A program made the position numbers and the translations under genes. A DNA stretch of 64,000 nucleotides from Pleomorphomonas sp. T1.2MG-36 (GTDB lineage Bacteria > Pseudomonadota > Alphaproteobacteria > Rhizobiales > Pleomorphomonadaceae): the NCBI RefSeq assembly GCF_950100655.1, contig NZ_CATNLY010000001.1, forward strand, positions 1,116,001-1,180,000. The letters run 5' to 3'. This document shows, piece by piece, positions 47,866 through 56,630 of this stretch. Under the pieces are notes generated by a model, which worked only from the letters and a program-made list of their open reading frames with translations, did not search any database and was not told the origin of the DNA. The number at the start of each line of letters is the position of its first letter. Positions within the stretch are counted from its first letter, which is position 1.

Positions 47866-47892
47866 ACACCCGGAAGACTAGCTTCCGGGTGT
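47866..47892 (-). terminator. Terminator of efp
   Basis: A perfect 11-bp stem (ACACCCGGAAG / CTTCCGGGTGT) with a 5-nt loop 41 bp after the efp stop. On the minus strand it is followed by TTTTCTTTG, a standard intrinsic terminator. Confidence 0.9.
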
Positions 47893-47933
47893 CACATGGG
47901 CAAAACGGCGAAACTTTCACCGGTTGAAACCGA

Positions 47934-48503
47934 TCAATCCTTGGCGCGTTCGACGTAGGAGGCGTCTTCGGTCATCACCACGATGCGGGTGCCGACGGAG
48001 ACGAAGGGCGGCACCATGGTCCGCACGCCGTTCGACAGGATGGCCGGCTTGTAAGAGGAAGCGGCCGTCTGGCCCTTCACCGCCGGCTCGGTCTCGACGA
48101 CTTCCAGCGTCATGCGCGCCGGCAGCTCGATCGACACCGGAATGTCGTTATAGACGCCGATATGGCATTCCATGTTCTCGGCCAGGAAGGGCGCGCGATC
48201 GCCGACCACTTCCTTCGGAACGGAGATCTGCTCGTAGCTTTCCATCTGCATGAAGGCAAAGCCATGCTCTTCCTCATAGAGGAAGGTGTAGGGACGTTCG
48301 TCGATCATCGCCTTCTCGACCATTTCGGTGGTCTTGTAGCGCACCGACACCTTCACGCCATCGTTGATGCGGCGCATGTCGATCTGGGTCGTGGGCGTCC
48401 CCTTGCCCGGATGGAAACTCTCGGCCAGCAGGACAACGTGGAGCTTGTCATCCAGCTCGACGACGTTGCCCTTGCGGATTTGGCTAGCGATGACCTTGAC
48501 CAT
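47934..48503 (-). CDS. efp: Translation elongation factor P
   Basis: A 189-residue tRNA-mimicking factor that rescues ribosomes stalled at polyproline. It has the KOW-like N-terminal domain and two OB domains. Lys34 sits in the loop HPGKGTPTT, the site lysylated by EpmA. The modifying enzyme gene lies divergently 107 bp away, a common pairing. The start is supported by conserved length. Confidence 0.96.
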   Translation of the reverse strand: MVKVIASQIRKGNVVELDDKLHVVLLAESFHPGKGTPTTQIDMRRINDGVKVSVRYKTTEMVEKAMIDERPYTFLYEEEHGFAFMQMESYEQISVPKEVVGDRAPFLAENMECHIGVYNDIPVSIELPARMTLEVVETEPAVKGQTAASSYKPAILSNGVRTMVPPFVSVGTRIVVMTEDASYVERAKD

Positions 48504-48610
48504 GACGTATCGGATATCCTGACAAAAGGGTGGCGTGGCCTCGGAACGGCGGCTCCGGGCGTGCTTCGCGTCTCTCCTGACATTTTTGAAGCGGAAAAGG
48601 AAGAGGCGGA

Positions 48611-49660
48611 ATGTACGAAGCGGCCGGAGAATCGCCGTGGTGGTCGGTCGAACGGCACCTTGCGCGCCGTCCCTTCCTTGCCGCGCGCGGCAAGATCAAG
48701 CGCGCCATCCGGACCTGGTTCGAAGACGCCGGCTTCACCGAGGTCGAATGCCCGGCCTTGCAGGTCTCGCCCGGCAACGAGGCGCACCTCCACGCCTTCG
48801 CCACCGAGAAGATCGCCCCCGACGGTGTCATGGCGCCGCGCTATCTCCATACCTCGCCCGAGTTCACGGCCAAGAAGCTGCTCGCCGCCGGCGAAACGCA
48901 TATCTTCGATTTCGCCCGCGTCTTCCGCAATCGCGAGAAGGGCGCGCTGCATTCGTCCGAGTTCACACTGCTCGAATGGTACAGGGCGAACGAGCCCTAC
49001 GAGCAGCTGATGGACGATGCCGTGGCGCTGTTGCGACTTGCCGCAACGACAACCCAACGCGAAAGCTTCGTCTGGCGCGGCCGCACCGCCGATCCCTTCG
49101 CCGAGCCCGAAAAGCTCACCGTCGCCGAAGCCTTCTCCCGCTACGCCGGCATCGACCTGCTGGCGTCCCTGACTGACGATCCCGGCGCCCCCGACCGCGA
49201 CCATCTTGCCACGCAGGCGGAAGGGCGCGGCTACCGCGTCGTCGCCGACGACAGCTGGACCGACATCTACTCGCGCATTCTCGTCGAGAGCATCGAGCCG
49301 AACCTCGGCATGGGAAGGCCGACCATCTTCTACGAGTATCCGGTCTGCGAGGCCGCCCTCTCCCGCCCCGTTGCCCGCGATCCGCGCCTTGCCGAACGGT
49401 TCGAGCTCTATGCCTGCGGCGTCGAGCTTGCCAACGCCTTCGGCGAACTGACCGACCCGGCCGAGCAGCGCCGACGGTTCGAGGAAGAGATGGACATCAA
49501 GGCGCGCATCTACGGCGAGCGCTACCCGCTCGACGAGGACTTTCTCGCCGCCCTCGCCCACATGCCCGAGGCATCCGGCATCGCGCTCGGCTTCGAGCGG
49601 CTGGTGGTGCTGGCCAGCGGCGCCCGCTCCATCGAGGACGTCGTCTGGGCCCCGGTCTAG
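48611..49660 (+). CDS. epmA: EF-P lysine lysyltransferase EpmA
   Basis: A 349-residue paralogue of class II lysyl-tRNA synthetase lacking the anticodon domain. It activates (R)-beta-lysine and attaches it to Lys34 of EF-P. Class II motifs are visible: motif 2 [26 protein letters not shown] (read as two parts around Arg-Asn-Arg-Glu) and motif 3 [15 protein letters not shown]. The N-terminus lacks an OB domain, as expected. AAGGAAGAGGCGGA precedes the ATG. The 2,3-aminomutase EpmB, which makes beta-lysine, is not in the window. Confidence 0.95.
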   Translation: MYEAAGESPWWSVERHLARRPFLAARGKIKRAIRTWFEDAGFTEVECPALQVSPGNEAHLHAFATEKIAPDGVMAPRYLHTSPEFTAKKLLAAGETHIFDFARVFRNREKGALHSSEFTLLEWYRANEPYEQLMDDAVALLRLAATTTQRESFVWRGRTADPFAEPEKLTVAEAFSRYAGIDLLASLTDDPGAPDRDHLATQAEGRGYRVVADDSWTDIYSRILVESIEPNLGMGRPTIFYEYPVCEAALSRPVARDPRLAERFELYACGVELANAFGELTDPAEQRRRFEEEMDIKARIYGERYPLDEDFLAALAHMPEASGIALGFERLVVLASGARSIEDVVWAPV

Positions 49661-49686
49661 ACCTGAGAAAATCGGACGAGGACGAC

Positions 49687-49854
49687 ATGAGCAGCATGGT
49701 AAAATCCGCCCTCATCATTGGCGCCGCAATATGTATTCACGGTCTCCTGACCGGCGGGAGCATTTCCAGTTCAGACGGGTTCACCTCCGTCAAAATGAGC
49801 TCATTCGGCACTGTGTCGCTTTGCACCTATGGTCAGGGCTGTAAAAACTATTGA
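49687..49854 (+). CDS. Predicted small exported or membrane peptide, 55 residues
   Basis: An ATG after CGAGGACGAC opens a 55-codon frame just 26 bp after epmA. Residues 5-22 are hydrophobic (VKSALIIGAAICIHGLL), like a signal or membrane helix; the rest is Ser- and Gly-rich and ends with two Cys in LCTYGQGCKNY. The base composition is clearly less G+C-rich than its neighbours, and no family was recognised. It may be a recent arrival or a fast-evolving small gene. Support is the ribosome site and signal-like start only. Confidence 0.45.
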   Translation: MSSMVKSALIIGAAICIHGLLTGGSISSSDGFTSVKMSSFGTVSLCTYGQGCKNY

Positions 49855-49897
49855 GTGCAAAGGCTTGCAGTAAAGGCGCTCCTTCTGGAACGCGGCT

Positions 49898-49918
49898 CGA
49901 TCCGACTGAGCCGGATCG
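49898..49918 (+). terminator. Hairpin after the epmA/small-peptide unit
   Basis: A 7-bp perfect stem (CGATCCG / CGGATCG) with a 7-nt loop lies 43 bp after the small ORF. A short T-run (CTTTTAG) occurs about 12 bp later. Weak candidate. Confidence 0.35.
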
Positions 49919-49983
49919 GCGCTCCCGGAGCTTTTAGGGAGGCATCGTCTTTCGATCGTCGCTTCGCTCCGGCCGAACGATGC

Positions 49984-50364
49984 CTAGCCGGTGATTTCTA
50001 TGCGCGTGCCGTCCGGCGCAGCGATCACGGCTTCATAGAAGCCATCGCCCGTCCAGCGTGGCCCCGATACGAGGCATCGATCCGCCTTGCAGCGGGCGGC
50101 CAGCGCATCGACGGCCGCCGCGCTGCCCAGCGAGATGGCGACATGGTCCCAGCCGGCACGCTCGGCCTCTGCCGCCGGCTCGACCCACGGCCCGGTCATC
50201 AGTTCGATGGAACCGCCATCCGGCAACCGTGCGAAACGCGACCGGAAGCCCGGCCGATTGCGGCTTTCGTAGACGCCACCGATCTCGACGTCAAAATAGC
50301 GCGCCCAGAAGGCGGCGGCCGCGTCGAGGTTGGAGGTCCACAGGGCGACATGAGCAAGACGCAT
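49984..50364 (-). CDS. VOC-family (glyoxalase-like) protein
   Basis: A 126-residue protein with two beta-alpha-beta-beta-beta modules. The four positions that bind a divalent metal in glyoxalase I-like proteins are present: His5 (LAHVALW), Glu in SIELM, His in WDHVAIS and Glu in RIEITG. The ATG at 50364 after AAAGGATGACC is preferred over one two codons upstream. It lies 10 bp after the MFS transporter gene, so the two are co-transcribed. Substrate unknown. Confidence 0.85.
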   Translation of the reverse strand: MRLAHVALWTSNLDAAAAFWARYFDVEIGGVYESRNRPGFRSRFARLPDGGSIELMTGPWVEPAAEAERAGWDHVAISLGSAAAVDALAARCKADRCLVSGPRWTGDGFYEAVIAAPDGTRIEITG

Positions 50365-50374
50365 GGTCATCCTT

Positions 50375-51514
50375 TCAGTGCTTCGATCCGGCCACGCGGC
50401 CGGCAGTCAGGGTGACAAGCAGCATCAGGGCCGTCAGCATCCACAGCGAGGCGGGAAGGCTGGTCAGCTTGGCGACGAAGCCGATGCCGGCCGGCCCCAG
50501 CAGCACGCCGGCATAACCGGCGGTGGTGACGGCGGTCACGGCAAGACCGGACGGCATGACCTTCTGGCTGCCGGCCTTGCGGAACAGGATCGGCACGACG
50601 TTGGCCAGCCCGACGCCCACCAGCAGGAAGCCGGCCATGGCGACGGCGACGAAGGGCGCCAGCAACACCACCGCGAAGCCGACAATGCCGATCACGCTGC
50701 CCCAGAACAGCGTCGCGCGGTCGCCGACCCGGCCGACCACGGCGTCGCCGAGAAGCCGCATCACCGTCATGGCGATGGAGAACACCATGTAGCCCATGCC
50801 GCCATGCTCGGCGCCGACCAGCCCGGCACCAGTGAGATAGAGGGCGCCCCAGTCGAGCACCGCCCCCTCGGCCAGGAAGACGATCGCCGTCAGCACCGCG
50901 AGCAGCAGCACGAAGCCACGCGGCAAGGCGAACAGCGGGCCGCCCTCGGCCGCCGTGGTGGTGAGCAGGCGCGGCGCGATGATCACCACGGCCAGCAACA
51001 TCAAAGCGGACGCCACCAGCATGGTCGGCAGCGGGCCGAGCTGCACCGACAGCAGGAAGATGGCGAACACCGAACCGATGAAGCCGCCGACGCTGAAAAG
51101 ACCGTGGAAGCCGGACATCAGCGGACGATCCGAGGCCTTCTCCACTTCGACCGCATGAATGTTCATGGCCACGTCGAGCGAGCCGAGCGACCCGCCGAAC
51201 AGGAACAGCGCCACACCGAGCGTCAGCGGCGTCGACACCACGGCCAGCAGCGGCAGGAACACGGCCATGCCGATGGCGCCGCCGATGATGATCGGCTTGC
51301 AGCCGAACCGGGCGCTGAGCACGCCGGTCATCAGCATGGCGACCACCGAGCCGATGCCCAGGCACAGCAGCAGCACGCCGAGCACGCCGTCGTCGACGGC
51401 AAGCCGCGCCTTGGCATAGGGAATGAGCGGTGCCCAGCAGGCCACGCCGAAACCGGCCACGAGGAAGGCGAGGCGCGTTGCGAGCCGGGTGGCCGGCCGA
51501 TCAGCAGATATCAT
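50375..51514 (-). CDS. MFS transporter (YbjJ-like)
   Basis: A 379-residue major facilitator with about twelve hydrophobic segments. The loop 2-3 motif appears as GVLSARFGCKP and a second copy as GRVGDRATLF. The GGSLGSLDVAMNIHAVEVEK segment is typical of the YbjJ branch. GGGAG before the ATG supports the start; the longer open frame covers non-membrane sequence. It lies 73 bp after the DeoR regulator in the same direction, so that regulator probably controls it. Substrate unknown, perhaps a sugar derivative. Confidence 0.88.
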   Translation of the reverse strand: MISADRPATRLATRLAFLVAGFGVACWAPLIPYAKARLAVDDGVLGVLLLCLGIGSVVAMLMTGVLSARFGCKPIIIGGAIGMAVFLPLLAVVSTPLTLGVALFLFGGSLGSLDVAMNIHAVEVEKASDRPLMSGFHGLFSVGGFIGSVFAIFLLSVQLGPLPTMLVASALMLLAVVIIAPRLLTTTAAEGGPLFALPRGFVLLLAVLTAIVFLAEGAVLDWGALYLTGAGLVGAEHGGMGYMVFSIAMTVMRLLGDAVVGRVGDRATLFWGSVIGIVGFAVVLLAPFVAVAMAGFLLVGVGLANVVPILFRKAGSQKVMPSGLAVTAVTTAGYAGVLLGPAGIGFVAKLTSLPASLWMLTALMLLVTLTAGRVAGSKH

Positions 51515-51587
51515 GTTGGCTCCCAGGGCATCCGCCCGAAAGGCTGCGGGCCTTTCCGGATCAGGCGGCTGCATGAAATGGTGATGG

Positions 51588-52358
51588 TCATGGGGGATCG
51601 CCGGCCAGGAGAACATCGGTCCCGGCCTCCCTGAGGTCGGCGACGAGCGCCTCCGGGGCGTCCCGCTCGACGACGAACTGCGAAAAGGCGCGAGCCGGGG
51701 CGATGCGATAAGGTGCATGCGCCGCGAACTTATCCGAGGTGACCAGCGCGACGCGGCGGCGGCTCGTCGCCATCACCGCGCGCTTGAAAATGGCGTCGGC
51801 ATGGTTGAGCGCGCCGACACCATCCTCGGCCGAGACGCTGCAGACGCCGATGAAGGCGAGCTCAATGGCAAGGCGCGTCACCGCCTCGACGGCGACGGCG
51901 TCGACCGCCCCGCCGATGGTGGCATCCACCGCCCCGCCGATCATCAGGAGGTCGAGGTCTTGCCGCCCCATCACGGCGGCGGCGACATCCACCGAGTTGG
52001 TGGCCACCGTCAGCCCGAAGTCTTCCGGCAGGGCGTCGACCAGCGCCACATGGGTGCTACCGGCGTCGAGAAAGATCAGTTGCCCCCGCCCGACCAGCGG
52101 AGCCGCCCGCGCGGCCAACGCCCGCTTGGCCTCCACCCCTTCGCCAAGCCGCGCCGACAGCGGCCTCGTCGCCAGCGGCAGCGCGCCGCCATAGACGCGG
52201 CGACAAAGCCCGTCGGCGGCCAGCGCCCGGAGGTCGCGGCGGATGGCATCTTCGGAAACGCCGAACTCGGCGGCCAACTGAACGGACGCCACCGACTGCC
52301 CCTCGGCGAGGCGGTCGGCGATCAGATCACGACGGGCAAGCGGCAGTTCTTCGATCAT
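51588..52358 (-). CDS. DeoR/GlpR-family regulator
   Basis: A 256-residue repressor with an N-terminal DeoR helix-turn-helix (SVQLAAEFGVSEDAIRRDLR, around residues 24-43) and a C-terminal sugar-phosphate-binding domain (FLDAGSTHVAL, ATNSVDVA). An eight-residue tandem repeat IGGAVDA(T/V) is encoded by a 24-bp repeat near 51904-51941. No ribosome site precedes the ATG and the predicted transcription start is at or next to it, so the mRNA may be leaderless. Direct repeats lie over the promoter, suggesting autocontrol together with the MFS and VOC genes. Confidence 0.9.
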   Translation of the reverse strand: MIEELPLARRDLIADRLAEGQSVASVQLAAEFGVSEDAIRRDLRALAADGLCRRVYGGALPLATRPLSARLGEGVEAKRALAARAAPLVGRGQLIFLDAGSTHVALVDALPEDFGLTVATNSVDVAAAVMGRQDLDLLMIGGAVDATIGGAVDAVAVEAVTRLAIELAFIGVCSVSAEDGVGALNHADAIFKRAVMATSRRRVALVTSDKFAAHAPYRIAPARAFSQFVVERDAPEALVADLREAGTDVLLAGDPP

Positions 52359-52363
52359 GCGCC

Positions 52364-52392
52364 GTTATAACGTGCATAAACGAGAACAACAA
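52364..52392 (-). promoter_or_regulatory. Predicted promoter of the deoR-MFS-VOC unit
   Basis: On the minus strand TTGTTG (52392-52387), a 17-bp spacer and TATAAC (52369-52364). The start would fall around 52357, at the ATG of the regulator. Confidence 0.6.
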
Positions 52393-52403
52393 CACGCATA
52401 AAC
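52374..52403. promoter_or_regulatory. Candidate DeoR operator: GCATAAAC direct repeats 22 bp apart
   Basis: GCATAAAC occurs at 52374-52381 and 52396-52403, two helical turns apart, one copy inside the promoter spacer and one upstream of the -35. Direct repeats of this type are usual for DeoR-family regulators. Confidence 0.65.
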
Positions 52404-52439
52404 AAGTATGAACCGATTTTATGAATCGTTACACATCGA

Positions 52440-53078
52440 TCACCTTGTACAGATCCGAACCGTGCTGACATAGGCGCAGCACATCAGCACCAGTTGACGC
52501 AGCACGGCATCGGCCGCCTCGATCGGCAGATTGCGCTCGAAGACGCTACGGACCGTGCCGAAGATGCTGGTGAGCAGCGTCAGCACCACGCCGTGCAGAT
52601 CGTCGAAGGCGGCGTCGGAGGCGCTGGCGAACATGGCGGCCGTCGCGGTATCGACGCGTCGGGCGAAGGCCTCGATCAGCGGTTCGTTGTCGAGTTCGGC
52701 CACCGAGCGGTAGAGCGCACGGGTCACCTCGGCCCGCTCCGTCTTGGCCCGCCAATAGGTCGTCACCAGCGCCTCGACCATGGCCGCCACCTCGGCGCCC
52801 TGCTGTGCCCGGCAGGTGGCCTCCACCTTGTCGGCGACGATATCGAGATAGCGCTCGTTGAGCGCATAGAACAGCGCCTGCTTGTGCGGAAAATATTGGT
52901 ACATGGTGCCGACCGAAACGCCGGCCCGCTCGGCCACCCGTGTCGTTGTCAGGCGGCGCGGTCCGTCGCTGACCAAAACCTGAATGGTCGCCTCGAAGAT
53001 GGCGTCGAGCGTCACCGCCGCGCGGGCCTGGCGCGGCCTTTTCCGGGGCGACAGATGCGGTGGCGGGCTGGTCGGCAA
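52440..53078 (-). CDS. TetR-family regulator, probably of the divergent SDR gene
   Basis: A 212-residue TetR-type repressor with a proline- and arginine-rich lead of about 20 residues and a helix-turn-helix (RLTTTRVAERAGVSVGTMYQYF given here around residues 42-63). The start is a TTG nine bases after GAGG; no ATG fits. It is divergent from the short-chain dehydrogenase gene, and the shared control region holds a long imperfect dyad (53101-53145). Likely a local regulator; the ligand is unknown. Confidence 0.87.
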   Translation of the reverse strand: MPTSPPPHLSPRKRPRQARAAVTLDAIFEATIQVLVSDGPRRLTTTRVAERAGVSVGTMYQYFPHKQALFYALNERYLDIVADKVEATCRAQQGAEVAAMVEALVTTYWRAKTERAEVTRALYRSVAELDNEPLIEAFARRVDTATAAMFASASDAAFDDLHGVVLTLLTSIFGTVRSVFERNLPIEAADAVLRQLVLMCCAYVSTVRICTR

Positions 53079-53100
53079 AAGCGAATCCTCAAACTGAACG

Positions 53101-53145
53101 ATCCTTCATATTCTCGACAGTAGCAGACCACGAGACATGAAGGAT
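53101..53145. promoter_or_regulatory. Dyad between the TetR and SDR genes
   Basis: ATCCTTCAT (53101-53109) and ATGAAGGAT (53137-53145) form perfect 9-bp arms, with further CTCG/CGAG pairing inside. The right arm contains the AAGGAT ribosome site of the SDR gene. It may be the TetR operator, a hairpin that hides that ribosome site, or both. Confidence 0.5.
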
Positions 53146-53151
53146 GCAACC

Positions 53152-53880
53152 ATGAGCCAAACGCGCCTTGCCCTCGTCACCGGCGCCAACAAGGGCATCG
53201 GGCTGGAAATCGCCCGCCAGCTCGCCGAGGCCGGCGTCACCGTCATCATCGGCGCCCGCGATCCCGAACGGGGACAGATAGCGGCCGAGACCCTCGCCGC
53301 CCAGGGCCTGACGGTCGAGGCCGTCCGGATCGACCTCAACGACGGCGACAGCATCACGGCGGCCGCCGAGACAATCCGGGAGCGCCACGGCCGCCTCGAC
53401 ATCCTCATCAACAACGCCGGCATCATCGACGCCGAAGACGGCCCGCCGACGTCGGCTTCGCCCGAGGCGGCACGGCGGATCATGGAGACCAACTTCGTCG
53501 GCACCCTGGCGGTGACGCAGGCGATGCTGCCGCTCCTGCGCCTGTCGGCGGCGGGGCGGATCGTCAACCTGTCGAGTTCGCTCGGCTCGCTCGCGGTCAA
53601 TGGCGACCCGACCTCGCCCTACTACTCCGCGCGCCTCATCGGCTACAACGCATCCAAGGCGGCGCTCAACATGCTCACCGTCCAGCTCGCCGCGGAACTG
53701 CGCGACACGCCCATCGTCGTCAACGCGGTGAGCCCCGGCTACGTGAAGACCGACCTTACCGGCCACACCGGCTTCATGACACCCGAGGAAGGGGCGAGAT
53801 TGCCGGTCGAATATGCGCTGCTCGGTGAAGGGGCGGTGTCCGGCCGGTTCGTCGAACCCGCCGGAGAGACGCCGTGGTGA
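53152..53880 (+). CDS. Short-chain dehydrogenase/reductase
   Basis: A 242-residue classical SDR. The cofactor motif TGANKGIG, NNAG, the catalytic Ser in NLSSSLGS and the YNASK motif (Tyr, Lys) are present, and Arg after the second strand (GARDPERG) suggests NADPH. An insertion before the active-site Tyr (VNGDPTSPYYSARLIG) resembles plant- and bacterial carbonyl-reductase-like SDRs. The ATG at 53152 after AAGGATGCAACC is preferred to one five codons upstream. Substrate unknown. Confidence 0.9.
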   Translation: MSQTRLALVTGANKGIGLEIARQLAEAGVTVIIGARDPERGQIAAETLAAQGLTVEAVRIDLNDGDSITAAAETIRERHGRLDILINNAGIIDAEDGPPTSASPEAARRIMETNFVGTLAVTQAMLPLLRLSAAGRIVNLSSSLGSLAVNGDPTSPYYSARLIGYNASKAALNMLTVQLAAELRDTPIVVNAVSPGYVKTDLTGHTGFMTPEEGARLPVEYALLGEGAVSGRFVEPAGETPW

Positions 53881-53884
53881 GACA

Positions 53885-54802
53885 TCAGGGCCACTTGGCG
53901 AGCGGCGGCATCGACGACAGAATGCTGTCGACGTTGCCGCCGGTCTTCAGGCCGAACACCGTGCCGCGGTCGTAAAGCAGGTTGAACTCCACGTAACGTC
54001 CGCGCCGCACCAGCTGTTCCTCGCGCTCGGTCGCCGTCCAGGGCGTGCGCATGTTGGCGCGGACGAGGCGGGGAAAAATGTCGAGGAAGGCGAGGCCGAG
54101 ATCGCGCGTGAAGGCGAAGTCGGCAGCCCAGCCGGCGTCGGAATGCAGGTAGTCGTAGAAGATGCCGCCGACGCCGCGCGCCTCGCCGCGATGCTTCAGA
54201 TAGAAATACTCGTCGCACCAGGCTTTGTAGTCGGCATGGTCGATGTGGGGATGGGCGGCGCAGGCCGCCTTCATCGCCGCGTGGAAGGCGATGGTGTCGG
54301 GGTCTTCCTGGCTGCGGCGGGCGTCGAGCACCGGCGTCAGGTCGGCGCCGCCGCCGAACCACTGGCGGGTGGTCACCACCATGCGGGTGTTCATGTGAAC
54401 GGCCGGCACATGCGGGTTCTGCATGTGGGCGATCAGCGAGATGCCGCTCGCCCAGAAGCGCGGATCCTCTGCGGCGCCTGGCATCTGCGCCCGGAATTCC
54501 GGCGCGAACTCACCGTGCACCGTCGAGACGTGGACGCCCACCTTCTCGAACACGGCGCCGCGCATCATGCTCATCGCCCCGCCGCCGCCGGGCGCGCCGC
54601 TATGGTCGGTGCGCTGCCACGGCGTCCGCACGAAACGCCCCGGCTCCATGCCGGCGGCAGGCGCGCCCTCGTCTTCGATCTCCTCGAAAACGGCGCAGAT
54701 CCGGTCGCGAAGGTCGGCGAACCAGTCGGTGGCGAGAGCCTTCTTGCCCTCGATGTCGGGCGGCAGCGCGGTCGAGGCGAGAGAGGCGGCGCTGGTCGGC
54801 AT
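53885..54802 (-). CDS. hemF: Oxygen-dependent coproporphyrinogen III oxidase
   Basis: A 305-residue homodimeric enzyme that decarboxylates two propionates of coproporphyrinogen III in aerobic haem synthesis. Conserved parts include [32 protein letters not shown] (two adjacent motifs), [13 protein letters not shown] and the C-terminal [14 protein letters not shown]. Length and motifs are typical. It ends four bases after the converging SDR gene, without an obvious terminator between them. Confidence 0.96.
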   Translation of the reverse strand: MPTSAASLASTALPPDIEGKKALATDWFADLRDRICAVFEEIEDEGAPAAGMEPGRFVRTPWQRTDHSGAPGGGGAMSMMRGAVFEKVGVHVSTVHGEFAPEFRAQMPGAAEDPRFWASGISLIAHMQNPHVPAVHMNTRMVVTTRQWFGGGADLTPVLDARRSQEDPDTIAFHAAMKAACAAHPHIDHADYKAWCDEYFYLKHRGEARGVGGIFYDYLHSDAGWAADFAFTRDLGLAFLDIFPRLVRANMRTPWTATEREEQLVRRGRYVEFNLLYDRGTVFGLKTGGNVDSILSSMPPLAKWP

Positions 54803-54869
54803 GAACGATCACTCCGGGTTTTGACGGAGCGTGATTTAGGCGCTTTCACCCGTTCTTGCCAAGCGCCGA

Positions 54870-54901
54870 GGCGAGACGAAGGCATTTGCCGTCGTCTCGC
54901 C
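54870..54901 (-). terminator. Hairpin after the BA14K gene
   Basis: A 15-bp stem (GGCGAGACGAAGGCA / TGCCGTCGTCTCGCC) with one mismatch and a two-base centre lies 12 bp after the BA14K stop. No T-run follows, so it may be a terminator or a stabilising hairpin. Confidence 0.6.
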
Positions 54902-54912
54902 CAGCGTTTACG

Positions 54913-55347
54913 TCAGCGATAATAGGGCGAAACGCAGACCTGTCGCGGCCCGTTGTAGGGCTGGAAGGTGTTGGTGTAGGCGTCATAGGAGCGGTAGCGC
55001 CCCTGACACCAGCGCACGTGGCTGACCGGCATCGCAACACCTACCCGCGGGCGCGGCGCCTGCTGGGCGGCCATGCCGCCGATGATTGCCGCGCCGAGGC
55101 CGAAGGCGGCCAGCGGGTACCACCAGCCGTCGTTATGGCGGCGATATCCCGGGCGTTGATGGCGATAACCGCGATGGCCGTTCCAGTAACCGGCACGGTC
55201 GCGATCCCAGTGCCGTCGGTCTCGATACTGGACCGTCTCGACCTGCGACGAATAGCCACCGACGGAGATGGACGCTGCCCCGGCGGGAATGACGGACGTG
55301 ATCGCCATGACGGCCGAAAGAGCGGTAGCGGTGATGATCTTGATCAT
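54913..55347 (-). CDS. BA14K-family surface protein
   Basis: A 144-residue exported protein. Residues 1-24 are a signal peptide; a middle region is rich in Arg, His, Tyr and Trp; a second hydrophobic stretch (PLAAFGLGAAIIGGM) follows; the C-terminus carries the BA14K signature WCQGRYRSYDAYTNTF and CVSPYY. BA14K is a lectin-like immunoreactive protein of Brucella, and the family is largely confined to Hyphomicrobiales, which supports the taxonomic call. Single gene with its own hairpin downstream. Confidence 0.9.
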   Translation of the reverse strand: MIKIITATALSAVMAITSVIPAGAASISVGGYSSQVETVQYRDRRHWDRDRAGYWNGHRGYRHQRPGYRRHNDGWWYPLAAFGLGAAIIGGMAAQQAPRPRVGVAMPVSHVRWCQGRYRSYDAYTNTFQPYNGPRQVCVSPYYR

Positions 55348-55423
55348 GTTCGGGTCTCCTGGCTGAGGGGCATATAGCCTAAACGCAACATGCCCCTATG
55401 GGGTTCCAGCCCGGCCCGGACCG

Positions 55424-56077
55424 CTATTCGTCGTGTTCGTACTGGGCGATGGTCCAAGGCTCGGCCCGCCCCGCCTCGACCCACTCGGCATAGGCGGGCA
55501 GCGTCCGTATCGCCTCCATGTAGGCCCCGGTCTCCGCGTCCACCGGCCAGGAATAGGTCGTGAAGCGGCCGACCACCGGCGCATACATGGCATCCGCCGC
55601 CGAGAACGCACCGTAGAGGAACGGCCCGCCCTGGCCGAAACGCTGCCGCGCCTCCTTCCAGAGGGCGAAGATGCGCTTGGCGTCGTCCAGCGCCGAACCG
55701 TCGCCCCTCACCTTCCAGGCATAGGTCCGCCGCCAGTTGGCGGTATAGTCGCGCCTCAAATTCTGGAAGCCGGCATGCATCTCCGCCGCCGCCGAGCGCG
55801 CATGCGCCCGCGCCGCCACGTCGGCCGGCCAGATGCCCCGATCCGGAAACCTCTCGGCCAGATACTCGATGATGGCGAGGCTTTCCCACACCGTGAGGTC
55901 ACCGTCCACGAGGCAGGGCACCTTGCCCGTCGGCGACAGCTTCAGGATGGCCTCCTTCCAGCCGTCGACATAGAGCGGCTGCACCACCTCCTCGAAGGGA
56001 ATGCCGAAATGCCTGAGAACCAGCCAGGCCCGTTGCGACCAGGACGAATACCCTTTGTTGGCGATGAGCAGCTTCAT
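55424..56077 (-). CDS. Glutathione S-transferase family protein
   Basis: A 217-residue cytosolic GST. The N-terminal thioredoxin-like domain has IANKGYSSWSQRAWL, with Ser/Tyr near the catalytic position, the cis-Pro in GKVPCL and the glutathione-binding ESLAI. The C-terminal helical domain has AADAMYAPVVGRF. The ATG at 56077 after GGAGAGACGAC is well supported. It is 79 bp after trmL in the same direction. Confidence 0.9.
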   Translation of the reverse strand: MKLLIANKGYSSWSQRAWLVLRHFGIPFEEVVQPLYVDGWKEAILKLSPTGKVPCLVDGDLTVWESLAIIEYLAERFPDRGIWPADVAARAHARSAAAEMHAGFQNLRRDYTANWRRTYAWKVRGDGSALDDAKRIFALWKEARQRFGQGGPFLYGAFSAADAMYAPVVGRFTTYSWPVDAETGAYMEAIRTLPAYAEWVEAGRAEPWTIAQYEHDE

Positions 56078-56156
56078 GTCGTCTCTCCGAAACCCGATGC
56101 GCGGAGGATCGGGCAAAGCCCCGCCGCCGTCCAACGCATTTCGATGATGCCGGCGA

Positions 56157-56630
56157 TCACGGCGCCTGAACGGTCGTAAAGCCGCCGGTCTGCCGCAGCG
56201 CCTCGCCCATGATCATCGCCGCCGACAGCGCCACGTTGATCGACCGCAGCCCCGGCCGCATCGGGATGACGATCCGCCCCTCGGCACGGTCGTGCACCGC
56301 CTCCGGAACGCCCGCCGACTCCCGCCCCATCAGCACGATGTCGCCATCCTCGAAGACGAAGTCGGCATAGGGAACCGAGCCCCTGGTGGTCGCCAGCACC
56401 AGCCGCCGCCCCGCCGCCGTCGCAAAGGCCTCGAAATCCGCCCAACCGACATGCCGGACCACCGTCGCCATCTCGATATAGTCCATGCCGGCCCGCTTGA
56501 GGGCGCGGTCGGACAGGTCGAAGCCGGCCGGGCCGATCACATGCAGCGTCGTGCCGAGGCAGGCGGCGAGCCGGATCAGCGTTCCGGTGTTCTGGGCGAT
56601 GTCGGGCTGGTAGAGGGCAAGGTCGATCAT
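56157..56630 (-). CDS. trmL: tRNA (cytidine/uridine-34-2'-O)-methyltransferase
   Basis: A 157-residue SPOUT methyltransferase with a trefoil knot that methylates the wobble ribose of certain leucine tRNAs. The family motifs PDIAQNTGTLIRLAAC, MGRESAGVPEAV and SINVALSAAMIMGE are present. It has the minimal length of TrmL with no extra tRNA-binding domain. Start chosen by family alignment; a longer open frame has unrelated residues. Confidence 0.94.
   Translation of the reverse strand: MIDLALYQPDIAQNTGTLIRLAACLGTTLHVIGPAGFDLSDRALKRAGMDYIEMATVVRHVGWADFEAFATAAGRRLVLATTRGSVPYADFVFEDGDIVLMGRESAGVPEAVHDRAEGRIVIPMRPGLRSINVALSAAMIMGEALRQTGGFTTVQAP

Noticed and set aside
49941..49984. Possible long-loop hairpin GGCATCGT/ACGATGCC at the end of the VOC gene
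   Set aside because: The loop is 28 nt, the stem only 8 bp, and there is no T-run; a chance match is as likely as a terminator.
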